Source: JAICMB01 sp963838885
GTDB lineage: Bacteria; Acidobacteriota; Terriglobia; Bryobacterales; Bryobacteraceae
Direction: 5' to 3'
NCBI GenBank assembly: GCA_963838885.1
Contig: CAWITB010000027.1
Span: forward strand, 114,361 to 178,360
Length of the DNA stretch: 64,000 nucleotides
The notes under the pieces are model-generated. The model did not search any database. It was not told the origin of the DNA and saw nothing but the letters and a program-made list of their open reading frames with translations. This document shows, one piece after another, positions 53,341 through 61,637 of this stretch (positions are counted from its first letter, which is position 1; every line of letters begins with the position of its first letter). A program made the translations under genes and the position numbers.

Positions 53341-53427
53341 TATGGAGCGACCTGTCAGTCCGCGGAATAGCCGGGTGCACGATGTAGAACGCAGCCCCGG
53401 CATTTTGTGGGACACTAGAATAGTACG

Positions 53428-54069
53428 TTGAAGCGACTCATACTGCTTGCCCTTCCGTTTGCGGCGCTCGAACTTAGCGCCGCGCGCGTGTTCCCCGATC
53501 CATCGACCGACATCCCGTCGAGCGCCGCTAAAGGCAAAGAGACCGTGGTGCTCGCGGGCGGCTGTTTTTGGGGCGTGGAGGGGGTGTTCGAATCCCTGAA
53601 GGGCGTCACGAGCGCGGTCTCCGGCTACGCCGGCGGCGCCAAGAACACGGCCCAATATGAAACCGTGAGCACGGGACGCACGGGCCATGCCGAATCCGTC
53701 CAGGTGACGTACGATCCTTCGAAGATCACCTTCGGGCAGATCCTGAAGGTCTATTTTTCCGTGGCCCACGATCCCACGGAGCTCAACCGGCAGGGACCCG
53801 ACTCCGGAACGCAATACCGCTCCGCGATCTTCTATACCACCGAGGAGCAGAAGCGCGTCGCCGATGCTTATATTAAACAGCTCGATGCCGCGAAAGTATT
53901 CCGGCATCCCATCGTGACGCAGGTCGTCGCGCTCGAAGGCTTTTACCCGGCCGAAAGCTATCATCAGCATTATCTGGTGAATCATCCCAACCAGCCTTAC
54001 ATCGTGTATAACGATATGCCGAAGCTGGAACAATTGAAGAAGCACTTTCCCGAGCTCTGCAAGCGCTAG
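53428..54069 (+). CDS. msrA: Secreted peptide-methionine (S)-S-oxide reductase
   Basis: MsrA repairs oxidised methionine in proteins. The 213-residue product starts at TTG 53428; this gives a good signal peptide (KRLILLALPFAALELSAAR), and no downstream ATG fits, so TTG is preferred. The catalytic cysteine C46 is in LAGGCFWGVEGVFE, followed by the family strand GVTSAVSGYAGG, VQVTYDPSKITFGQIL, YFSVAHDPTELNRQGPDSGTQYRS with the conserved Glu/Asp region, and YHQHYL. Recycling cysteines at the C-terminus are limited to the last residues (LCKR). Export suggests a role in the periplasm, against extracellular oxidants. Confidence 0.93.
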   Translation: MKRLILLALPFAALELSAARVFPDPSTDIPSSAAKGKETVVLAGGCFWGVEGVFESLKGVTSAVSGYAGGAKNTAQYETVSTGRTGHAESVQVTYDPSKITFGQILKVYFSVAHDPTELNRQGPDSGTQYRSAIFYTTEEQKRVADAYIKQLDAAKVFRHPIVTQVVALEGFYPAESYHQHYLVNHPNQPYIVYNDMPKLEQLKKHFPELCKR

Positions 54070-54189
54070 ACGGTTCGGGGATGAGTCGGTTTAACAACCA
54101 AATGATTCGTGCAGGCAAAGCGGCTTTCGGCGCGTAACTACCGGTCAGGAGCCGGTTGGAGACGCTTCCACGAGCCGGCGACTTTACGT

Positions 54190-54518
54190 TCATGTTGATC
54201 GCTTCGGGATTACCGACCAGACATCAGGAACGTGTACTACTCCGGGGGCTACCAGTGGCTGGCGCAGCGTGAAATAGAGTTGGCGCACCCCGTTATCGCG
54301 GATAACGCCATCTGCGGCGAGCCAGTTTGCAGTGGACGACGCAGTGGCGGCGGGTGGGACGGGCTGCGGCTGAACGGCAACTATCTTTACCGGAGATCAG
54401 GCTGGACGGTTCCAAGTCACCACAGGGGGCGCGGCATTCAGAGGTTGAGCTGGCCGCCGGTCTTAGCGAATCCCGCTACAGAAAGAATCACAGGAAACAG
54501 CAGCCGCGCAATGCCCAT
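54190..54518 (-). pseudogene. Broken small secreted-protein gene downstream of the arylsulfotransferase gene
   Basis: ATG 54518 is preceded by GGAAGGG and begins a signal peptide, MGIARLLFPVILSVAGFAKTG. The frame stops at 54438-54440 after QLNL; adding one base there continues NAAPPVVTWNRPA, then an in-frame stop at 54397-54399, then SPVKIVAVQPQPVPPAATAS, TANWLAADGVIRDNGVRQLYF and VVHVPDVWSVIPKRST ending at 54190. The continuity argues for a real 109-residue secreted protein damaged by one frameshift and one nonsense change. The start is 23 bases after the stop of the arylsulfotransferase-family gene on the same strand. No homologous family is recognised. Confidence 0.45.
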
Positions 54519-54540
54519 GTTCCCTTCCGTTGTCGACATA

Positions 54541-56514
54541 TTAAACCCTGTGCAAATAAACGATGAGCGTGGCCAGCGTATTGCTTGCGGTTAGCGGTTT
54601 TCCGTTGGTGACATCCTGTAGATAGAAGGTCATACCGTCAGTCACCCAAGGGCCGGTTTGCGCCGATCCCTGATTCCCTCCGGAGGCGAAGAGCGGGCCA
54701 TTCGGGCTGCCGACGTGAATCTCGACGTCTGCTACGTTGGGCGCATTCCAACTGATCGTGGTAGTTCCATCCGCCGCGCCTATGACCGGTATTGGATTTG
54801 GAGACGCGGTTAGGATTGGCGCGTTGCCGGACGCCGCGACTTCTCCGAAGAGCGTTTCCACAGGCAACGCCCGATAGACTACGCCGTTGCCCGGAGGAAT
54901 CTGCACGTTCAGGACCGCCACGGCGCCGGCCTCCGGGCTAGCGTCGGCTTCGACCAGCGTGAACGTCTCTGGGTTCTTCATACCCAACGTCGTGGGATCG
55001 ATGTCGGCGCCGAATAGCACGAGCGTGTTGCCGTTCTCGAGCCGCTGGGCCGTGCCGACTCTATCGGCGTACTTATAAACGGGAGCTCCGCCGCTGGAGC
55101 CTACCTGGTGGCGATATTCCCATACTTTGCTTGCGGTCATCGAGCTCCAGTCGAGCGCGAGCTCAAGCGCGCGGGTGTACTGGCCGCCCTCAGCCGCCGG
55201 CCTGCCGTCTCCGTTGTCGAGCAGCAGGAGATTTCCGTTGTCGAGCATGCGGACGTAGTGCTCATGGTAGAACTTGTCGTTCGGATTGGGGAACGTAAAG
55301 TTGCTCCCGAAACGGCCGATCCGCCACGCGATTCGGTCGAACTGCGGCGAGATCGCGATCACCGTATCGAGATGCCTGATCGACATGAGGATCACGCCCG
55401 TGGGCGCCACCTGGAGGGAGTTCGAGTGCATCCACTCCTCGATCGGGAGCGTAGCTCCCGCGCAAGGGATAGAGGCCTTCGCATCGGAGTTGACCAGCGG
55501 ATCCGAGCTCGCTGCAGCCGTCCTTTCTGTTAAGGGATCCAGGAAGTTGAAGGGGTCCCATACCACCTCGTCCGTCCCCGCCGCGAGGTTCCAGCGGCGA
55601 ATGCTCGAACCCAACTGCAGGCGGGCGCCTTGCAGGGCCCGCCCCGCGTCGAAGAACGGGTCCTTGGCGATCTTGCCAAGATGGAGGACCGTGCCAGGGA
55701 CACCGTCCGCGCCAGGAAGGAGTTGTTCATGAACGTCGTTGCCTTGGCCCCAGATCCAGCCTGCCGAGGCGGGCGACGAGGCCGGCGGCGTCACGGCGCA
55801 GGTGGCCGGACTCTCGGCAAGAAGGGTTCCGTCGGGCGCGATCTCGCGGTAGAACGAATCCGCGGCGAGAGGAGGGGGGCCCGTTCCCGTATCGGCAAAG
55901 AGGAAATTCCCGTCCCGCTCCCGAACGATCGCCTGTATCGAATCAACTTTCAACACTCCAGACGCGTTGCTCGGGGCGTTGCTATAGTACCAGACGATCT
56001 GCGGCGCGTCGGGCGAATGAAGGTCAAGGCCCACGTAGCCCTGGAAATTCGGCTGGGCGTCCGGCAGAATGACCAGGGGCGATGTCGTGCGCCCCGTAAG
56101 CGTATAGGTGTTGGTCGACAAGGGCGGCGGAAGCGAGCCGGTGGTGAAGCTCCCGCTCGCGGTTCCCGCAGGAGCGCCATCGCGGTCGAATGCGTCCACG
56201 GTGTAGGTGTATGGCCGGTTTGCCCTCAGCCGTCCGATGGTGATCGTGGTCGAGCCGGTGGAGGAGACCTGGGTAAGGCGGGAAACCAGCGGGTCGACGC
56301 CTAGGGTCTGGTATGTGATCAAGACGCGCTCCACGTTGGCGCCGGTGGAAACCTGAACGTCGACAAGCAGCGAATTGCTCGGCCTCACTGTGGCGCTTGT
56401 GCTCAAGATGGCCGCGTAGCCATGGCTGCCCGCGACGGCTCCCGCTATAAGGGCCGCCACTGCCAAGAAGGCGGCTCGCCTGGAAAGCTTTCTCAGCCTG
56501 TGCTTCACCGTCAT
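54541..56514 (-). CDS. Secreted arylsulfotransferase (ASST) family protein
   Basis: A 657-residue exported protein with signal peptide RRAAFLAVAALIAGAVAGSHG. An N-terminal beta-domain (PSNSLLVDVQVSTGANVERV) is followed by the six-bladed ASST-type propeller: VGLDLHSPDAPQIVWYYS, GNFLFADTGTGPPP, the catalytic-region EEWMHSNSLQVAPTGVILMSI, HEHYVRMLDNGNLLLLDNGDG with histidines that correspond to those of bacterial aryl sulfotransferase, and VWEYRHQVGSSGG. The C-terminal Ig-like domain (TTISWNAPNVADVEIHVGSP, GMTFYLQDVTNGKPL) is shared with other acidobacterial secreted proteins. Sulfate transfer between phenols is the family reaction; sulfotransferase activity here is not proven. Confidence 0.82.
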   Translation of the reverse strand: MTVKHRLRKLSRRAAFLAVAALIAGAVAGSHGYAAILSTSATVRPSNSLLVDVQVSTGANVERVLITYQTLGVDPLVSRLTQVSSTGSTTITIGRLRANRPYTYTVDAFDRDGAPAGTASGSFTTGSLPPPLSTNTYTLTGRTTSPLVILPDAQPNFQGYVGLDLHSPDAPQIVWYYSNAPSNASGVLKVDSIQAIVRERDGNFLFADTGTGPPPLAADSFYREIAPDGTLLAESPATCAVTPPASSPASAGWIWGQGNDVHEQLLPGADGVPGTVLHLGKIAKDPFFDAGRALQGARLQLGSSIRRWNLAAGTDEVVWDPFNFLDPLTERTAAASSDPLVNSDAKASIPCAGATLPIEEWMHSNSLQVAPTGVILMSIRHLDTVIAISPQFDRIAWRIGRFGSNFTFPNPNDKFYHEHYVRMLDNGNLLLLDNGDGRPAAEGGQYTRALELALDWSSMTASKVWEYRHQVGSSGGAPVYKYADRVGTAQRLENGNTLVLFGADIDPTTLGMKNPETFTLVEADASPEAGAVAVLNVQIPPGNGVVYRALPVETLFGEVAASGNAPILTASPNPIPVIGAADGTTTISWNAPNVADVEIHVGSPNGPLFASGGNQGSAQTGPWVTDGMTFYLQDVTNGKPLTASNTLATLIVYLHRV

Positions 56515-56685
56515 GCCTCCGTGTAGTGTGGGTTTTCATGTGCACATTGGCATTGGCTGCCGAGGAAGTCAATCCAACGGTTGTGAATTTTGTGTTCCCA
56601 TGCTATTCCCGCCTAAGCCGCGGGAAGCCAAAGCGTTATCGCGATGTGTGGAAGCGATGTATACTCGATCCATCAGGAGCAAAGT

Positions 56686-57216
56686 ATGTCCGGGAATGGC
56701 CGCCCCATCCGGTTTGGCGTATTCGAAGTCGACCTGCATACGGGCGAACTGCGCAAGCAGGGTCTGAGGATCAAACTCCGGGAGCAGCCTTTCCAAATTC
56801 TCCTGCTCCTGCTGGCACACGGAGGCGAAGTAGTATCTCGCGATGAACTCCAAAAACAGCTCTGGCCGGCCGACACATTTGTCGATTTCGATCGCGGCCT
56901 GAACAAAGCAGTCAATCATCTCCGCGACGCCTTGGGTGACTCGGCGGAAAGCCCCCGCTTCATCGAAACGTTACCGAAGCGCGGCTATCGGTTCATCTCC
57001 CCAATCGACGCCGGTAACGTCCACCAGATCGAACCAACCCCGGAGACACAGCAGGAACTCGCCGAACAGCCGGAGTGTTCGGCGCGCGCCCAACCACCTG
57101 GCTCGCCTGGGGCAACCCACGGCTTAAAACCGAAGCTTTCTGCTGGGCTGCCGTGGACGATCGCAGGTCTTTCGTCGGTAGTTGCAGTAATCTCAGTGGC
57201 GCTGCTGCCGCCATAG
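56686..57216 (+). CDS. CadC/OmpR-type winged-helix membrane regulator, truncated after its membrane helix
   Basis: A 176-residue protein starting at ATG 56686: winged helix with IRFGVFEVDLHTGELRKQGLRIKLREQPFQIL, DELQKQLWPADTFVDFDRGLNKAVNHLRDALGD and FIETLPKRGYRFI, then a linker and one helix (LPWTIAGLSSVVAVISVALL) that ends two residues before the stop. Relatives of this wHTH-TM type continue with several hundred residues of TolB/WD40 or TPR repeats. Here the reading frame ends exactly where the inverted porin fragment begins, so the sensory C-terminus is missing. It may still bind DNA, but sensing is lost. Confidence 0.75.
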   Translation: MSGNGRPIRFGVFEVDLHTGELRKQGLRIKLREQPFQILLLLLAHGGEVVSRDELQKQLWPADTFVDFDRGLNKAVNHLRDALGDSAESPRFIETLPKRGYRFISPIDAGNVHQIEPTPETQQELAEQPECSARAQPPGSPGATHGLKPKLSAGLPWTIAGLSSVVAVISVALLPP

Positions 57217-58559
57217 TAAGCGTACAAAAACGAGTTCTTGTGAGTAAACTCGAAACCGGACACGGTGGATCCGGAGCGCACCGGCGAGAGGCTCCCATCG
57301 GCGCGAACCGCGAGATCCGGCGCCGTGGCCAAAGATGTAGCGGCCACCGCCATCGCTCCAATAATTATTCGTGAGAATCCGTAAGCCGGAGGCCAACTCG
57401 AAATTCAGATTGGCCTGCACGGCGCTTCCGGTCGCGCTGTAGTGAGCGGAGGCGGCAGGGTTCCAGACGTGGAATTCGCGTATTACGCCGCCCAGCTCAA
57501 AGTGGAACTTTTTAGCGCCGTCGAAGGCCAGCTTCGCGACAATGTCGGGCATTTTGTTGGGGGCGCTCAAGGTCGTGCCGCCGTTATCGAGCTGCGTTCC
57601 GTAGGGAGTCGCCAGCGCGGAGGGCAAGGTAACGGCGCTGCCGCCGCTGGAGCCGCCGATGTACTGCTCGGGATTTTCGAACGAGAGCGCGACGTGGACA
57701 TTGTTATTGGCGTGGTACACGAGGCGTAGCTGCGGATCGCGGCTCCAGACCAGGCCCGCCTGATAATTCACGTCCATGTCCTGGGTGTAAAAATATCGGC
57801 GGGAAGCGGCGAGATGCCGCTACGCCCGGGTGTCAGCAAGCTCCAGGACTGGCCCGCCAGAAACTCGAACTTGTTCTTTGTGACGTCAACCCAATACAGG
57901 CGCATACGGAGGGGATCGCTGTTGCTGCTGACGGTCACGTTGTTCGTGGCGTTCAGGGATCCGAGAAAATCCGATTCCCAATAGCCCAACACGTGGACGC
58001 CCTTGACATCGGCATCGACGCGCGCCCCAATGCGCGAGTTTTGAATGCTCATGCGTTCTTCGGAGATCCCTCCGGTCGCCGCCGTCGAAAACGGGATGCC
58101 GCCGAAATTGGTGCCGATGCCATTGCCCGTGTTGACGCTGCGCCAGACGTTCGTGAAATCAAGGAAACCGACGGGCGTGATGGCGGCGCCTCCGATGTGC
58201 AACTGCAGCGGCGCTTCAGCGGCTTCGTTGGCCTGCACGCCAGTATTTGCGTTTGGAACAGGGGCCGGAATGGCGTCTCCGCTGGGTAGTCCTGAAGGAA
58301 CCATGCCAGCCGCGCTGGCCACTTCGCCGAGTCCATCATGCAGCCGCGCCGTGGACGCGGCCGTGGAGCGCTCCAGCATCCTCTGTTGATTTTCAACGGT
58401 CTTACGCAACTCCTCCATTTGTCGCTGCTGATCCGCCAACAGTAGCTTGAGTTCGCTTATCTCGCCGCCGGAAGACCGCTCCTGCCCCTCCGCAGGCGAA
58501 CGCGAGAGGCATAGCAGCCCGCCGCATACAGTGAGCGCCGCACAAGTTTTTCGGAACAT
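57217..58559 (-). pseudogene. Outer-membrane porin, frameshifted and truncated at its C-terminus
   Basis: ATG 58559 starts a signal peptide (KTCAALTVCGGLLCLSRSPA), a coiled-coil stalk (EISELKLLLADQQRQMEELRKTVENQQRML) and a porin barrel (LHIGGAAITPVGFLDFTNVWRS, NSRIGARVDADVKGVHVLGYWESDF). The frame shifts after one missing T at 57789-57793, continuing DVNYQAGLVWSRDPQLRLVYHANN, and again by one extra base near 57327-57328 into TAPDLAVRADGSLSPV and NSFLYAYYGG. Beyond 57217 the frame runs into antisense of the wHTH gene, so the last barrel strands and the terminal aromatic residue are lost. Coiled-coil-stalk porins of this type anchor to peptidoglycan. Substrate not known. Confidence 0.72.
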
Positions 58560-58722
58560 TTCTCAATGAGCGTAGCGGGCGAATATTTCCGCCCCATGAC
58601 CAATGGGTTACGAACTCGTTAACTTAGGGATTATCGAGAAATAAGGGATCGTTAGCGATAGACGACAATGCGGTGGCGATCCGGAAAATTTGCGGCTTGG
58701 CGGCGAACGCGATTGCGAGAAG

Positions 58723-58740
58723 CTGTAACCGTCCTGTAAT
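58723..58740 (+). promoter_or_regulatory. Pho-box-like direct repeat upstream of phoB
   Basis: CTGTAAC-CGTC-CTGTAAT consists of two heptamers in direct repeat separated by four bases, i.e. an 11-bp period. The PhoB box of enterobacteria is CTGTCAT-N4-CTGTCAT/C, so seven-plus-four spacing and CTGT cores are identical while the fifth position differs. The site is 38 bases upstream of the ATG at 58779 and fits autoregulation of phoBR. Confidence 0.5.
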
Positions 58741-58778
58741 CGGGGCTGGTTATGATACCAGCAGGAGACCTCTTCAAA

Positions 58779-59489
58779 ATGACTCCAAAGGTTCTTCTAA
58801 TCGAAGACGACGCGGACCTGTTCGAGTTAGTGCAGTACAACCTGGAAAAGGAGGGTTTCGGATTCTGCGGCTCCCGAACCGGAAGGGGCGCGATGGAGCT
58901 GTGCCGGAGAGCCCGGCCGGATCTGATCCTCCTGGATATTATGCTGCCCGATGGCGATGGTCTCGACCTCTGCCGACAAATCCGCCGCGACCGGGAGCTG
59001 GCCGCCGTTCCCATTATTTTTCTGACGGCGCGCGGATCGGAGACGGATCGCATCGTAGGCCTGGAGCTCGGCGCCAACGATTACATGGTGAAGCCGTTCT
59101 TTCTGCGCGAGCTTATCGCCCGCATCCGCCTGCAGTTCCGGCGGCAGCAGGCGCCTGGGCGCGCGCCGAGTATTTTGAGTATCGCGGGCGTCGATCTTGA
59201 CCGGAATCGCTGCGAGGTGCGCCGAAGCGGCAAGCCGGTTGCGGTGACCGCGACCGAGTTCCGGCTTTTGGAGTTCCTGATGCGCCGGCCCGGGGTGGTC
59301 TTTAATCGCGGCCAATTACTGGACGGGGTGTGGGGCGAGGACCGCGCCATCACGGACCGGGCCGTGGATGTTTACGTGCTTCGTCTGCGCCAGAAGCTCG
59401 GCGCCGACCTGATTCAATCCGTGCGGGGCTTCGGCTACAAGTTCAATCATGACGGCCGCGCCGCGGTGGCGGATGCCGCCTTGGCATAA
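58779..59489 (+). CDS. phoB: OmpR/PhoB-family response regulator
   Basis: A 236-residue two-domain regulator from ATG 58779 (AGGAG eleven bases upstream; an ATG at 58752 is in frame but has no ribosome site). The receiver has acidic pair E9/D10, phospho-acceptor D53 in LLDIMLPDGDG, and K105 in YMVKPF. The output domain is a complete winged helix with VAVTATEFRLLEFLMRRPGVVFNRGQLLDGVWGED and the wing AVDVYVLRLRQKLGADLIQSVRGFGYKF. It is ten bases from the phoR-type kinase. A Pho-box-like repeat upstream supports the phosphate-regulon assignment, which is otherwise inferred from pairing with a PAS-containing PhoR-like kinase. Confidence 0.85.
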   Translation: MTPKVLLIEDDADLFELVQYNLEKEGFGFCGSRTGRGAMELCRRARPDLILLDIMLPDGDGLDLCRQIRRDRELAAVPIIFLTARGSETDRIVGLELGANDYMVKPFFLRELIARIRLQFRRQQAPGRAPSILSIAGVDLDRNRCEVRRSGKPVAVTATEFRLLEFLMRRPGVVFNRGQLLDGVWGEDRAITDRAVDVYVLRLRQKLGADLIQSVRGFGYKFNHDGRAAVADAALA

Positions 59490-59498
59490 ACCTCGGGA

Positions 59499-61244
59499 AT
59501 GCCGTCCGCCTGGACACTGCGAAGCCCGGTTTTCCGCAAGCTGCTGCTCAGCGCTTTCGTCGTGGTTGGCGTGGCATTATTCGTCGCGGATTTCTACCTG
59601 ACGCCCTACATCGCTTTTCGCCAGCGGCACGCGATCGAAGATCGATTAAGGAGCGAGGCGCGCATACTGGCCGGCGAACTGCCCCGTCCGGACTTAAATA
59701 GGTGGGTCAAGGATGCGGGCGCGCGTTCCCAGGCGCGCGCCAGCATCATCGGCGCGAACGGCGTCGTGCTAGCCGATTCCCAGCACGATTCCAGCACCAT
59801 GGAAAACCACGGACAGCGGCCCGAGGTGTGGCAGGCACTGCGGTCCGGCGAGGGCGCCTCGGTTCGGCGCAGCGCCACGCTCGGCCGCGAGCTTTATTAT
59901 TTCGCGGCGCGTCTGCCGGACGGTTCCGTGCTGCGCCTGGCGGTACCCGCGAACGAGATCGCAGCATCGATTTCCGAAGTGCGCTGGCGCATCGCACAAG
60001 CCTCGATTGCGGCTCTGGGGACTGGCCTTGCGCTTGCCTTCCTGTTATCGCGCTCTTTCTCGAAGCGCATCCGGCGGCTACAGTCTTTTGCCGAAGGCAT
60101 GCTGCTGGCCGGTTCCGGCCCGGGATTGAAGCCGGAGGGCGACGATGAACTGAGTTCGCTGGCGCGCGCGTTGGATCGCATGTCAATCGAGCTACGCGGG
60201 CTGCTCGAAAAGCTCCGTATCGAATCCGGCCGCCGGGAGTCCATTTTGGCCGGCATGGTCGAAGGTGTGCTGGCAGTAGACGCGGAGATGCGCGTGATCT
60301 TCTGCAACCAAGCCTTCGCGCGCGCGATCGGGGCCGGCGCGCCGCCCGCGGAGCGGCTGCCATTGCTTCAGTTGGTGCGCGATCAGGGCCTGCTGGATCT
60401 TCTGACCGCGGTGCGGGCCGCTGGCGAGCCCCGCAAACAGCTTTTGCGGCTGGCCGCCGCGGGGGATCGGTCGTTCGAGGCGCACGCCTCGGCGCTGGTC
60501 TCCAGCTCGGGGCGAGGCGTGATCGCAGTGCTGCACGACATCACCGATCTGGAGCGTCTGGAGCGCGTGCGCAAGGACTTTGTAGCCAACATCTCGCATG
60601 AGCTGCGCACGCCCCTGGCGGTCATTCGCGGTTATGCCGAAACGCTGTTGGAGGGAGCGCTCGAAGACCGGCAGAACAACCGCAAGTTTCTCGGCATCAT
60701 CCTTTCTCACGCCATCCGGTTGAACAGTATCGCCTCCGACCTGCTGGTCCTGTCGGAGTTGGAATCGGAGCGTCCGGAACCCGAGCCGGAGCCGGTCTCG
60801 GTGCGTGAAGCTCTCGAATCCGCGCTGGGCACGGTGGAACCGGAGGCCTGCTTGCGGAAGCTACGCCTCGTGCGCGGGCCGCTCGACGATGCCTGCATCC
60901 GCGGCAGCCGCCTTCGTTTCGAGCAGGTTCTTGTAAACTTGCTCGATAATGCCATCAAGTTCAACCGTCCAGGAGGCGAGGTCCGGATCGAAAGCCGCCG
61001 CATAACGGCGGAAAGATTTGAGGTCACGATCAGCGATACGGGCGTGGGCATTCCGTCGGAGCACTTGCCGCGCATTTTCGAGCGCTTCTACAGGGTCGAT
61101 CAAAGCCGCTCGCGAGCTCTGGGAGGCACCGGCCTCGGCCTTTCGATCGTGAAGCACGCCATCGAGCGAATGAACGGTTCGGTTGCCGTGGAAAGCCAAT
61201 TGGGGAAGGGGTCGCGATTCACGATTTTATTGCCGTCGGCGTGA
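59499..61244 (+). CDS. phoR: PhoR-type membrane sensor histidine kinase
   Basis: A 581-residue kinase: TM1 (residues 14-34), a periplasmic loop of about 130 residues (VKDAGARSQARASIIGANGVVLADSQ), TM2 (about 170-193), HAMP (to about 245), a PAS domain (MVEGVLAVDAEMRVIFCNQAFARAIG), HisKA with H367 in FVANISHELRTPLAVIRGYAETL, and HATPase with LLDNAIKFNRPGG, DTGVGIP and GGTGLGLSIVKHA. It phosphorylates the PhoB-like regulator encoded ten bases upstream. In PhoR proper the loop is short; the larger extracytoplasmic domain here suggests a direct periplasmic signal. No pstSCAB or phoU genes follow. Confidence 0.85.
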   Translation: MPSAWTLRSPVFRKLLLSAFVVVGVALFVADFYLTPYIAFRQRHAIEDRLRSEARILAGELPRPDLNRWVKDAGARSQARASIIGANGVVLADSQHDSSTMENHGQRPEVWQALRSGEGASVRRSATLGRELYYFAARLPDGSVLRLAVPANEIAASISEVRWRIAQASIAALGTGLALAFLLSRSFSKRIRRLQSFAEGMLLAGSGPGLKPEGDDELSSLARALDRMSIELRGLLEKLRIESGRRESILAGMVEGVLAVDAEMRVIFCNQAFARAIGAGAPPAERLPLLQLVRDQGLLDLLTAVRAAGEPRKQLLRLAAAGDRSFEAHASALVSSSGRGVIAVLHDITDLERLERVRKDFVANISHELRTPLAVIRGYAETLLEGALEDRQNNRKFLGIILSHAIRLNSIASDLLVLSELESERPEPEPEPVSVREALESALGTVEPEACLRKLRLVRGPLDDACIRGSRLRFEQVLVNLLDNAIKFNRPGGEVRIESRRITAERFEVTISDTGVGIPSEHLPRIFERFYRVDQSRSRALGGTGLGLSIVKHAIERMNGSVAVESQLGKGSRFTILLPSA

Positions 61245-61637
61245 GGCCGCCCGCGAGTCTAATTTTTTTCCTGACTGCATGCTGCGCGCTTTTCACAATG
61301 CGTAGCGCCGGGCGAGATGTGTTGGGAAAGGTTTTTCACCGAGTCCGATGGCCGACGACGAGGAAGCATCATGCTTTCGGACAACTCCGCCACGCGCCGC
61401 GCGGCGGTCCAGCCGTCTTCAATTTTCGATGCACGCGCGGATCTCGTCCTCGCTCCATAGAGCTGCTTCACGCGGCTCATGCCGGCTTCGTCGCGCACGC
61501 CCGCCGAGAGCCTACCGGTTGTGGCCGGCCCCGACAGATCTAAGGCGTATCTTGGGCGTATCGGGGCCTTTGTTGCGGAACCGGCTCCATTGTCGTGGAG
61601 CATCCTACCGCCGGTGAAAGCGTCGCTACGCCCGGTC
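61245..61637. other. Gene-free stretch between phoR and the S9 peptidase gene
   Basis: No intact gene is supported. On the minus strand short protein-like pieces appear in different frames (WSEDEIRACIEN near 61470, then GWTAARRVAELSE near 61400), which might be the remains of a small gene with indels, but the evidence is thin. No terminator with a T-tract or tRNA is visible. Confidence 0.3.

Noticed and set aside
54232..54594. 120-codon plus-strand frame after msrA
   Set aside because: The minus strand of the same stretch shows the better signal-peptide gene remnant; the plus frame has no motif.
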